Source: an uncultured Geobacteraceae bacterium (GTDB taxonomy: Bacteria; Desulfobacterota; Desulfuromonadia; Geobacterales; Pseudopelobacteraceae). From it: DNA of 64,000 nt. Each line of letters begins with the position of its first letter. Positions within the stretch are counted from its first letter, which is position 1. A program made the position numbers and the translations under genes. The notes below the pieces were generated by a model. It was given only the letters and a program-made list of their open reading frames with translations, searched no databases and was not told the origin of the DNA. The stretch is taken from positions 59,596 to 123,595 of the forward strand of contig CAJAFV010000063.1 of NCBI GenBank assembly GCA_903939115.1, in the 5' to 3' direction. Below are positions 36,192 through 43,396 of the stretch, in pieces.

Positions 36192-36518
36192 CTATTGTCT
36201 TGATTGTTCCCAGTCGTCCAGTTGAAGCCCGGAGACCCTGCTAAACTCACGGGTGTTGTGAGTTACAAGTACTAATTCATTCACCTTGGCAATATCCGGG
36301 CATTCACCCTGATCTTCACGCACTATAGGAGCGTCGGCAAAGCATCCTGCTGTTCGGGAAAAAAACCCCTTCGGCCATACTGCTGAAGCTTCAGACATCG
36401 GCTTAGCATCATCAACGGGCATGATAATTATTTCAAGAGAGCGCTGTATAAAAGATTTTGGAATTTTCAATGATATATGCTCCGAATATGCTTTTTGGAT
36501 TCTGCGAACTGATTGCAT
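36192..36518 (-). pseudogene. Fused relic of a vapBC operon (antitoxin front, PIN toxin tail)
   Basis: The first 75 or so residues look like an antitoxin of the type found upstream of VapC (LKIPKSFIQRSLEIIIMP, then VWPKGFFSRTAGCFADAP). The last 30 residues (VNELVLVTHNTREFSRV, GLQLDDWE) are the C-terminus of a PIN-domain VapC toxin. The N-terminal PIN residues, including the catalytic acidic ones, are absent. An in-frame internal deletion therefore seems to have joined vapB to the end of vapC. The product cannot be an active PIN nuclease. Confidence 0.72.
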
Positions 36519-36529
36519 AGTACTCCTCC

Positions 36530-36620
36530 TTTTCGAATCATTATCTAACCCTCATTCCGCACCACACCTACACATCCCCATCAAAAACCAGCCACTCACC
36601 ATCCCTCATCCCTCATTGCC
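36530..36620. repeat. Dispersed intergenic repeat, copy B
   Basis: CGAATCATTATCTAACCCTC and AACCAGCCACTCACCATCCC match copy A closely. The copy ends in two TCATCCC-like heptamers, linking this repeat family to the 7-bp arrays. It lies just upstream of the vapBC relic, so the relic is flanked by two copies. Confidence 0.6.
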
Positions 36621-36689
36621 ATTCTTTCCATAACGCCTATAGGCCATGGTATGGCTCCTTTCGTGATTAGAATTTCATGGGCGTATAGA

Positions 36690-36839
36690 TCAGGCGGCCT
36701 CTTTCCAGACCTTCATGTACATCTGCATGCGCAGAGGACGAGGCTTGATATTTCTTCTCCAGACCAGCTCTTCCCGATGGTAATGGTAGTTCTCATTTAC
36801 GTCCTGCATTTCGCTATGGTCACAATTTCTGCACTTCAT
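36690..36839 (-). CDS. Tiny Cys-containing protein, possible remnant of a YgiT/MqsA-type antitoxin
   Basis: A 49-residue frame begins MKCRNCDHSEMQDVNENYHY, resembling the CxxC start of YgiT/MqsA-type antitoxins, which normally have a second CxxC about 30 residues later and an HTH domain. Both are missing. Its ATG overlaps the stop of the upstream DUF4258-like fragment in an ATGA, so the two probably formed a pair. Real expression is uncertain. Confidence 0.45.
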   Translation of the reverse strand: MKCRNCDHSEMQDVNENYHYHREELVWRRNIKPRPLRMQMYMKVWKEAA

Positions 36840-37021
36840 TTTTCTCTCCATGCGGTTACGACTTCAAGGATGGTTTCGGATTCAAACCTGACCACCACAC
36901 ACATTTTCGGGGTATGGATCTGATACCGCCAGCTGCCGTTTTCAAGCTCACCTTCGCTAACCTCAACAACGAGTACATCGCCGCCGTCCGCAATGCCTTC
37001 CGCACCGGCGGAGGTCGTTAC
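36836..37021 (-). pseudogene. Truncated DUF4258-like toxin fragment
   Basis: An open stretch with no start codon of its own encodes DVLVVEVSEGELENGSWRYQ, then MCVVVRFESETILEVVTAWRE. The ending VVTAWR resembles the C-terminus of DUF4258 proteins. The front is missing: the frame runs back into the 3' end of the HigA-like gene. This looks like a 5' truncation caused by a rearrangement that brought higBA upstream. Confidence 0.5.
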
Positions 37022-37326
37022 CTGCTTGTCCCGGTGAGGTGTTCAATGATTACTGGTGGACGATTTGGGAAACTTGCGACAAGTTCAAGCTTTCCCCCCA
37101 TAGCCTCAATATAGTTTCGTAAAGTCGAAAGCATCATGTCACTACGTTTTTCAAGACGGGAAATACTATCCTGGCCAACATGCAGTGTAGCAGCTAAATC
37201 TACTTGTGTTTTATGCATCGCCTGACGCAAATCCTTCAAGGTAGACAATTCCGCAGCACGATACTCAATAGCAGCACGTCGTTCAGACGGCAATGCATCT
37301 AATACTTGATCAAGATTCCTGGCCAT
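37018..37326 (-). CDS. higA: HigA-like antitoxin (XRE family)
   Basis: The 102-residue protein carries a helix-turn-helix (LRQAMHKTQVDLAATLHVGQDSISRLEKR) after a helical N-terminus, with the C-terminal strand MGGKLELVASFP. It follows its toxin gene by 2 bases, the toxin-first order of higBA systems. It probably represses the operon together with HigB. Confidence 0.87.
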   Translation of the reverse strand: MARNLDQVLDALPSERRAAIEYRAAELSTLKDLRQAMHKTQVDLAATLHVGQDSISRLEKRSDMMLSTLRNYIEAMGGKLELVASFPNRPPVIIEHLTGTSR

Positions 37327-37328
37327 AA

Positions 37329-37703
37329 TTATCTCCTCTTAATGCCTGCAGAAAGATTATCCAAATATCTGGCATATCGACTATCGGCAAGTGCAATGAG
37401 TTTTTTGTAAACGCGTTTTTGATCAGAGCCTGATTTATCTACAGCAGCGAGTAAAACAGCCTGCCTTTGTGGGTCAAAAGCAAAGGCTATACGCCAGACC
37501 CCACCTTTCCAATCAAAACGGAGTTCCTTCATATTGTTGTGCTTCGATCCCTTTAGAGTGTCAACTGTCGGTCTCCCAAGGTTGGGGCCATAATTCTTCA
37601 GCAACAGTGCGTGGGCTAAAATTTCGTCCTGCAACCCTTCATGCATACACTGAAACTCAGCATCAAACTCGTCCTCTAAAATTACTGTCCATGTCATTGA
37701 CAA
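37329..37703 (-). CDS. higB: HigB-like toxin (RelE superfamily, Gp49-like)
   Basis: The 124-residue protein contains FDAEFQCMHEGLQDEILAHA, LGRPTVDTLKGSKHNNMKELRF and GVWRIAFAFDPQRQAVLL, the pattern of the phage Gp49-like/HigB branch of RelE toxins (ribosome-dependent mRNA cleavage). A TTG start at 37703 has GAGGG at a 6-base distance; an in-frame ATG two codons later is the alternative. Confidence 0.86.
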   Translation of the reverse strand: MSMTWTVILEDEFDAEFQCMHEGLQDEILAHALLLKNYGPNLGRPTVDTLKGSKHNNMKELRFDWKGGVWRIAFAFDPQRQAVLLAAVDKSGSDQKRVYKKLIALADSRYARYLDNLSAGIKRR

Positions 37704-38262
37704 AATATACCCTCAATAAAATATGGAGTCAAATACATATCCACATAATACATATTCACACAACCTGTTCAATCTGTTCCTTTTGTAAATGTAACTTGAC
37801 GAAGATGGCCTTCGCCTTGATAAGTCTGAGAATCAAAGACTGTGGGGAATCACCCAACCCATCACCCCACCTATCACCCAACCCATCTCAGAAAAGGGGT
37901 GACAATAAAGAACCTGATTCGTTCTAATTCGCCGCTTGGTGTCCAAACAGTTCCCTCTCCATGAGGGAGAGGGTTAGGGTGAGGGGGAAATGTTGAGTTA
38001 GGAATATTCCGGGGACAATACCGATTTTCCCAAGGACGCACAAATCAGAAAACATCTATTTACCTGAATCATCACCTAAGCCTCGTTCCGCTCAAAATCC
38101 CCATGCACTCCACCTAAAACCAGCCACTCACCATCCCCGTCACTCCCCACTCTCTTGATTACACCGACATTCAGGGGATATAGTACCAATTCCCCCAGAG
38201 CCAGAAAACCGGGAGAAAACCGGGACAGATATATTTTCAAACAATTTGAAAAGCATGTTAGC
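37704..38262. other. 559-bp gene-free stretch with repeat copy C
   Basis: No convincing gene is seen. It holds the higBA promoter side, a run of ATCACCC/AACCCATC-type direct repeats (about 37848-37890), a palindrome CCCTCTCCATGAGGGAGAGGG (about 37962-37982), and copy C of the dispersed repeat (about 38064-38170, with AACCAGCCACTCACCATCCC and CTCTTGATTACACC) followed by AAAACCGGGACAGATATATT at 38213. Confidence 0.6.
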
Positions 38263-38523
38263 TCAGTTCGTAAGCCACTCTACCCATTTCCCAGTGACAC
38301 GTTCATACAAACTCTCCGGGGCCAGATCAAACCCGCATGGCCAGGCAACTGTGGGCCATTCATCCAGATAGAATTTTTTAAACTCATTGGTGTCAAGTAG
38401 TGGAGCTGCTGCTTTATACTTGTGAATCAGATCGGTAAGATCAGCAATACCACTCTCACCTGTATTAAAGCTGAGCCAAAGCTTGTACCCTTCCTGATAT
38501 TTAGCCTCTCGAATTTCAATCAT
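38263..38523 (-). CDS. DUF2442-like protein
   Basis: An 86-residue protein starting MIEIREAKYQEGYKLWLSFN with GIADLTDLI and DLAPESLY, the DUF2442 pattern. ATG 38523 is chosen because it gives the family start; the frame is open to 38550 inside the ATPase gene. It overlaps the end of the DUF4143 ATPase gene by 8 bases. DUF2442 genes usually pair with DUF4160, which is absent here. Confidence 0.75.
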   Translation of the reverse strand: MIEIREAKYQEGYKLWLSFNTGESGIADLTDLIHKYKAAAPLLDTNEFKKFYLDEWPTVAWPCGFDLAPESLYERVTGKWVEWLTN

Positions 38524-39700
38524 GGCTTGGCTCCCATAATGAAGAATCAAGATTCATAGCCGGAACAGCGGTAATGCCTTCCGCTAATGGCCACGAATCT
38601 CCTGCACCATGGCATACAACATAGAGATGATCCAGTCCCAGGATGTCACGAGCCGAGCGCATTGATGGTGTAACTTTGGGGGAGCGCGTCAGTTTGACTT
38701 CAAACCCGAGACGGCGACCATTGTGATGAATCAGCAAATCCAGTTCGGCGCCTGTATGTACTCCCCAAAAAAATGCTTCGCCACGTCGAGCAGCAGTTCG
38801 TCGAATAATTTCACGGATCATGAAACCTTCCCATGACGCGCCGCACTTGGGGTGAGCCATTAAATCATCAATACCATTGACGCCCAGCAAACTATGGAGA
38901 ATACCAGAGTCAGCCACATACACTTTCGGTGCTTTTACTTCGCGCTTACCACTATTGGTATGCCACGGTTGCAGTCGAAAAACCATATAGGTGCCCTCAA
39001 GGATATCCAGATAGCGCGAGACTGTTTTGTCGCTGACTCCAAAAGCCCGCGCCAGTTCGCTGCCATTCCAGGTCTGTCCGTGATAATGGGCCAGCATCGT
39101 CCAAAAACGCCGTAACGTGACCGCTGGAAGAGTAATGCCCAGTTGCGGCAAGTCACGTTCCAGATACGTGCGCATAAATGCCTCGCGCCACTCTCGACTC
39201 CCGGACAGATTTTCAGCCAGCAGTGCACGAGGAAAACCACCGCGCAGCCAACGCTCGTCCAGCCAATCGGCACCTGATTGAACCGCCGCAATTTCATCCA
39301 TGGCCAGACCATCAAGTTCGTGAAACACGACTCTGCCTGCCAGGGTTTCTGCCGTATGACGCATTAATTCGGGTGCTGCACTTCCCAACAACAGAAAGCG
39401 GGCAGGAACATCCGGACGATCAGCCAATACCCGCAGTAGTGGGAACAGGTCAGGGCGGGTCTGTATTTCATCCAGTACTACAAGGCCAGAGAGCGGACGC
39501 AGCACAAAGGCCGGATCAGTAAGGCGAGCCTGATCCTCCGGATCCTCCAGATCAAAATGTTTGACCGGACCTGGCCACTGTGACGCCAGTTGCCGCGCCA
39601 AAGTTGTCTTGCCAACCTGGCGCGGGCCAAGTAAGGCCACAACGGGAAAATTGGCCAGCTGGTCGGTTAATTTTTCAAGATGTATTCGACGTGGGATCAT
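38516..39700 (-). CDS. AAA ATPase with C-terminal DUF4143
   Basis: The 394-residue protein has Walker A (LLGPRQVGKTTLA), Walker B (LVVLDEIQ), a sensor-like LLLGSAAPELM, a winged-helix-like segment (FGVSDKTVSRYLDILEGTYMVFRL) and the DUF4143 end with GAELDLLIHHNGRRLGFEVK, a PD-(D/E)xK-like motif. Such ATPases are widespread in bacteria and archaea and often mobile. Their substrate is unknown. Confidence 0.87.
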   Translation of the reverse strand: MIPRRIHLEKLTDQLANFPVVALLGPRQVGKTTLARQLASQWPGPVKHFDLEDPEDQARLTDPAFVLRPLSGLVVLDEIQTRPDLFPLLRVLADRPDVPARFLLLGSAAPELMRHTAETLAGRVVFHELDGLAMDEIAAVQSGADWLDERWLRGGFPRALLAENLSGSREWREAFMRTYLERDLPQLGITLPAVTLRRFWTMLAHYHGQTWNGSELARAFGVSDKTVSRYLDILEGTYMVFRLQPWHTNSGKREVKAPKVYVADSGILHSLLGVNGIDDLMAHPKCGASWEGFMIREIIRRTAARRGEAFFWGVHTGAELDLLIHHNGRRLGFEVKLTRSPKVTPSMRSARDILGLDHLYVVCHGAGDSWPLAEGITAVPAMNLDSSLWEPSHD

Positions 39701-39767
39701 AACTTATTTTTACCATGAAAATTCGGATTACAATACCGATATTTCATTGTTAATGGGAGAGCCATGA

Positions 39768-39860
39768 ATAAACGGGGACGCTCACCAGTTAAATTACCAA
39801 ACGTCCCCCATCTAAAACCAGCCACTCACCATCCCTGTCGCTCCTCATTCTCTTGATTTG
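39768..39860. repeat. Dispersed intergenic repeat, copy D
   Basis: AATAAACGGGGACGCTCACC and CAGTTAAATTACCAAACGTC match copy E at 41701; the second half, AACCAGCCACTCACCATCCC and ATTCTCTTGATT, matches copies A to C. It thus links the two halves of the repeat family. It ends at the VapC stop codon. Confidence 0.6.
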
Positions 39861-39861
39861 G

Positions 39862-40254
39862 CTAAGGGGCTTTTACGGTCAGTTTCCGAGACAGTTTCAT
39901 TGCTTTAGAAATAAATTTTGCATCAAATGTTGCAAATGACGTTGCCCGAGGACTTGACGCCAAATGAATAGCGTCAGCAAAGTCCATCCCTTGCTTGTGG
40001 GCGTCCAACGCATCAAAAAGAGCGGTTTCATCTTCGACTATTACCTGTTCAAGTAAAAGCAACGCACGTAGAGCATTATTGATCGGCTCACAATCAATCT
40101 TATAAACTCCCCGCAGAACCCATTCTGTCTCTAAAACAACCGTTTTGGGGATAAATATCTTTTCTGCTTCGAACAATGCTTTTACTTTTTGAGTTTGCGC
40201 CGGATCATCATTCACCAACAGTCGTACGACAATATTAGTATCTATCGCAACCAT
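39862..40254 (-). CDS. vapC: VapC-family PIN-domain toxin
   Basis: The 130-residue protein has the PIN catalytic acidic residues in VAIDTNIVVRLL (Asp5), in LETEWVL (Glu), in MDFADAIHLA (Asp) and in FATFDAKF (Asp). This is a complete PIN domain, expected to cleave tRNA or rRNA. It overlaps the AbrB-type antitoxin gene by 13 bases. Confidence 0.88.
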   Translation of the reverse strand: MVAIDTNIVVRLLVNDDPAQTQKVKALFEAEKIFIPKTVVLETEWVLRGVYKIDCEPINNALRALLLLEQVIVEDETALFDALDAHKQGMDFADAIHLASSPRATSFATFDAKFISKAMKLSRKLTVKAP

Positions 40255-40505
40255 GACGCCGCCTGCTGTTTTGCTTCTTCAAGTATTCCAGCATCCATTT
40301 GTGCCAGGCTTTTTTTCTTTCCATGATATCCGACACAACCGATTACATCTTCCAGTTTGGTTGTTTTTTTTGTATTTACAGGCTGTAGAATCAATGAGTC
40401 ATCTTTCTCAATAATTGTAAAAGAAACACCTGGGTGCCAACCATGATTTTGTCTTATTTGTCGAGGGATAACAATTTGTCCTTTACTGGATAGAGTTGTT
40501 TCCAT
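40242..40505 (-). CDS. vapB: AbrB/SpoVT-type VapB antitoxin
   Basis: An 87-residue protein with the swapped-hairpin AbrB motif TTLSSKGQIVIPRQIRQ and SFTIIEKDDSLIL at the N-terminus, and a C-terminal toxin-binding region. TTAGGAG lies upstream of the ATG. It forms an operon with the PIN toxin. Confidence 0.87.
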   Translation of the reverse strand: METTLSSKGQIVIPRQIRQNHGWHPGVSFTIIEKDDSLILQPVNTKKTTKLEDVIGCVGYHGKKKSLAQMDAGILEEAKQQAASWLR

Positions 40506-40645
40506 TGCACTGCTCCTAACGTAAGATGAGGTAAGTTGATACTGCCATCAAACATCGATATTGCACAAGATACTTAATCATTTTTTCTTTCTAACCGAAT
40601 TTATATCTTACAAAACTCAAAACTTTGGTAGAATTTTTCCAGTTT

Positions 40646-41602
40646 TTACCTCATAAACTCCTCCACCATCATTCGCGCGACATCCTTCATCCTGTGAGTA
40701 GCCTGCCAACCAAGAATACGTACTGACTTTTCAGGATTGGCCCTGCTGACCATTATTTCCGAAGGGCGGAGCAGTGACGCATCACTCTCTACATGATCAC
40801 GCCAATCCAGTCCTACAGAGCGGAATACTTCAGCCACAAAATCCTCAAGGCGGTTTGTTTCACCGGTCGCAATCACGAAATCATCGGCCTTTTCCTGTTG
40901 AAGTATCAGCCACATAGCCTCGACATACTCGGGTGCCCATCCCCAGTCTCTGGCAATTTCAATATTACCGAGTTTGAGTTTTTCATCGGCTCCCCTGGCA
41001 ATCCGGCAGGCGCTCCGGACGATTTTCTGGGTGACAAATCGCTCGGGACGCAGTGGCGATTCATGGTTGAACAGTATCCCGGTGCTGGCATACAGGTTAT
41101 ACGCTTCCCGATAGTTGGCAATCTCCCAGAAGGCTGTTGCTTTGGCAACCGCATACGGGCTGCGCGGCCGAAAAGGGGTATTTTCATCTGCCGGGTGACC
41201 TCCGGTATTGCCGAAACATTCGCTTGAACCGGCATTATAGAGTCTGGTCGGGCGCTTTATGAAACGAATAGCTTCCAGAAGATTCAATGTCCCGACACTG
41301 ATACTTTCCAACGTTTCTACCGGCTGGTCAAACGAAAGGCCAACTGAACTCTGCCCCGCGAGATTATATATTTCATCAGGCTGAACATTCACCAGCACCT
41401 GCAGAACGCTCCGGAAATCATTGAGCGCCATCGAATGGAACCTGATCTGATCACGAATCCCCAATTTACTGAGATTCGCAAACGACGCCACCTGGGCGTC
41501 TCGCGCAGTGCCATGGACGTCATACCCTTTTTCGAGAAGAAACCGTGACAGATAGGAACCATCCTGACCAGAAATACCGCATATAAGCGCTTTTTTTGTC
41601 AT
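40646..41602 (-). CDS. gmd: GDP-mannose 4,6-dehydratase
   Basis: The 318-residue protein begins KKALICGISGQDGSYLSRFLLEKGYDVHG, with the NAD(P)-binding GxxGxxG loop, EIYNLAGQSSVG, the catalytic YAVAK with Thr/Ser before it, and ESPLRPERFVTQKI: all diagnostic of GMD. It makes GDP-4-keto-6-deoxymannose, the precursor of fucose, rhamnose or perosamine for surface glycans. The next enzyme, GDP-fucose synthase, is present only as a 3' fragment immediately upstream. Confidence 0.92.
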   Translation of the reverse strand: MTKKALICGISGQDGSYLSRFLLEKGYDVHGTARDAQVASFANLSKLGIRDQIRFHSMALNDFRSVLQVLVNVQPDEIYNLAGQSSVGLSFDQPVETLESISVGTLNLLEAIRFIKRPTRLYNAGSSECFGNTGGHPADENTPFRPRSPYAVAKATAFWEIANYREAYNLYASTGILFNHESPLRPERFVTQKIVRSACRIARGADEKLKLGNIEIARDWGWAPEYVEAMWLILQQEKADDFVIATGETNRLEDFVAEVFRSVGLDWRDHVESDASLLRPSEIMVSRANPEKSVRILGWQATHRMKDVARMMVEEFMR

Positions 41603-41605
41603 ACG

Positions 41606-41700
41606 TTACGCTCCCGATTGACGATTTTCCAAGAACCACCGGTATGCCCCGACGATCCCATCCCGCATTGCAACAGAATGCTGCCATCCAAGTGCCTGAA
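41606..41700 (-). pseudogene. 3' remnant of a GDP-L-fucose synthase (Fcl)-like gene
   Basis: Just before gmd, an open stretch encodes FQALGWQHSVAMRDGIVGAY, then RWFLENRQSGA and a TAA at 41606-41608. This resembles the C-terminus of GDP-fucose synthases (LGW...S...GI...YxWFLEN). The sequence switches at 41701 to copy E of the dispersed repeat, so everything upstream in the gene has been lost. Only about 31 codons remain; no start is possible. Confidence 0.68.
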
Positions 41701-41750
41701 ATAAACAGGGACACTCCCCAGTTAAATCACCAAACTCCCCCATCTATACA
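41701..41750. repeat. Dispersed intergenic repeat, copy E
   Basis: ATAAACAGGGACACTCCCCA and CAGTTAAATCACCAAACTCC match copy D (39768) base for base with a few changes. Its left edge coincides with the breakpoint of the Fcl remnant. Confidence 0.6.
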
Positions 41751-41787
41751 CTCAGCCCTTCTTTGTGCCTTCGTGGCACGGCGAGAG

Positions 41788-42048
41788 TCAGGCAACTACA
41801 AATACCCTGCCTGCAGCCACCCCCAAATCCTTAAGCTTCTGCACTAGTTCATCCCTTCGTTTCAGCGAGGTTATCACCAGCAGGGCGCGCTCCAGCAGCA
41901 CACATTCAGTTATTGACACTACCGGCACCCCGAAGAAAGCCCCGCCACTCCGCGTATCATCCATAACCGCAACCAGCTTCAATCCGGTTTCCTGTAACGA
42001 CAGATACGCCACCTCTGCCACTTCATCCACTCCGCAAAAAACTTTCAA
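41788..42048 (-). CDS. C-terminal Rossmann-like part of an EPS-associated regulator, probably truncated
   Basis: The 86-residue frame (VFCGVDEVAEVAYLSLQ, LKLVAVMDDTRSGGAFFGVPVV, VVITSLKRRDELVQKL) resembles the C-terminal dinucleotide-like domain of winged-helix regulators seen in Geobacter polysaccharide loci. The N-terminal winged helix is missing. The only start is a TTG at 42048, although the frame is open back to the DUF445 gene. I regard it as a truncated gene that may still be translated. Confidence 0.5.
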   Translation of the reverse strand: MKVFCGVDEVAEVAYLSLQETGLKLVAVMDDTRSGGAFFGVPVVSITECVLLERALLVITSLKRRDELVQKLKDLGVAAGRVFVVA

Positions 42049-42079
42049 ATCACCCCAATACTGAACCTCTCCGGTATAG

Positions 42080-43342
42080 TTATTTCAGCAGTAAGGAGAC
42101 AGAGTGAAGTAACAGTCCGATTATACCTCCGACCAACGTGCCGTTCATACGGATGAACTGCAGGTCGGACCCGATACTTAATTCGATTTCGTTGACATAT
42201 TCATCGGTTTCCCACGTTTTTACTGTTTCTGAAATATGCCGGGCAATAGTGGTACGCGCTGTATCAGCATAGGTAATAACCAGCTTTTCCAAATGTTGGT
42301 TGAAAGACTCTTTTAATTCCCGGTTATGTGCCAAGGTACGACCAATACCTGAAAGCATTTCTGCACTATTTCGATGAATTTTTGAATTCGGCTGTTTCAA
42401 GTCATTACTCAACCAGTTTTTAAGATTGTTCCCAAGACTGTTCACGTATTCTGATAGTGACGGGTTGTTCACCGCTTCAAGTTTGATGGCCTCTATTTTT
42501 TCGCGCAATAACGTATCAGACCTTAATCTACCGATCATGTCGGTCACGCTGTTATCAAATTTCTGCCTGAGCGTATGATCAGGATCATTATTTACTTCCT
42601 GAATATACGCGTTGATTTTTCGGGCAATTTTTTCGCCGGCTCCTTGTGAGAACTGCTCTCTGTTCTGAATAAAGACTGTAAGAAGCGGGTAGTCTTGCTT
42701 AATCATGGTGTCTATAGCATTTGCCAGGCTGGTTTGAGCTTCCGGAGTTGCCAGCCAGACAGCAAAACGATTCAGAACTTCATCAAGAACTTTCTGGTGA
42801 CGATTGTCATTTCTGAGTGTGTCGAGAAGCGTTCCTGCTGCGGAGGATAGATCAAAAGTATCAATCCGCTCTTTTACGACTGATCCCAGAACTTTTTGGA
42901 CACGGTCGTCGCTGATAAAGCCCAGGGAATCAGAAAGTATCCTGGTTAGTCCGGTAGCGATACCATCAGCGTTATTGCTGGACATCAGATATGAGGCAAG
43001 TCGCTCCGCCGCGTTTTGTTCTCTCAACTTGCGTAGCAAGGTTTCAGTATCAAGAAACTTATCCCGGATAAAATTAGCCAGGTTTCCGGCGATTGCATCC
43101 TTCTTGTTTTTGATGATTGCCGTATGTGGAATCGGAACACCGAGGGGGTGCTTGAAAAGCGCTACTACCGCGAACCAGTCGGCAAGGGCTCCGACCATGG
43201 CAGCCTCAGCAAAGGCTGCAACCCACTCCCATACCCCGGTCCCCTTTTGGGTACGTGCTATAACAAAGAGTATCGCTGCTCCGATCATCATTCCTGTGGC
43301 AATAGTTTTATTTCTTCTGAGGATTTGTTTTCTGTTATCCAC
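42080..43342 (-). CDS. DUF445 membrane protein (YjiN-like)
   Basis: The 420-residue protein has an N-terminal membrane segment (residues 14-30), the conserved AMVGALADWFAVVALFKHPLGVPIPHTAII of the DUF445 family, a long helical middle region and a C-terminal GTLVGGIIGLLLHSVSLLL hydrophobic end. Function unknown. It starts with GTG, with GGAG 7 bases upstream. It is an ordinary house gene among accessory ones. Confidence 0.88.
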   Translation of the reverse strand: MDNRKQILRRNKTIATGMMIGAAILFVIARTQKGTGVWEWVAAFAEAAMVGALADWFAVVALFKHPLGVPIPHTAIIKNKKDAIAGNLANFIRDKFLDTETLLRKLREQNAAERLASYLMSSNNADGIATGLTRILSDSLGFISDDRVQKVLGSVVKERIDTFDLSSAAGTLLDTLRNDNRHQKVLDEVLNRFAVWLATPEAQTSLANAIDTMIKQDYPLLTVFIQNREQFSQGAGEKIARKINAYIQEVNNDPDHTLRQKFDNSVTDMIGRLRSDTLLREKIEAIKLEAVNNPSLSEYVNSLGNNLKNWLSNDLKQPNSKIHRNSAEMLSGIGRTLAHNRELKESFNQHLEKLVITYADTARTTIARHISETVKTWETDEYVNEIELSIGSDLQFIRMNGTLVGGIIGLLLHSVSLLLK

Positions 43343-43396
43343 TTGTTTACTCCATAATGAATTATTTCAGGTAATTGTGTTTAGGTACGAGGCAGA

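Noticed and set aside
36651..37114. Plus-strand frames in the repeat-rich region
   Set aside because: The minus strand carries the recognisable DUF4258-like and CxxC fragments here; the plus frames have no features and overlap them.
41520..41714. Frame antisense to or overlapping the gmd start
   Set aside because: It is out of frame with both gmd and the better supported fucose synthase remnant, whose motif is in another frame.
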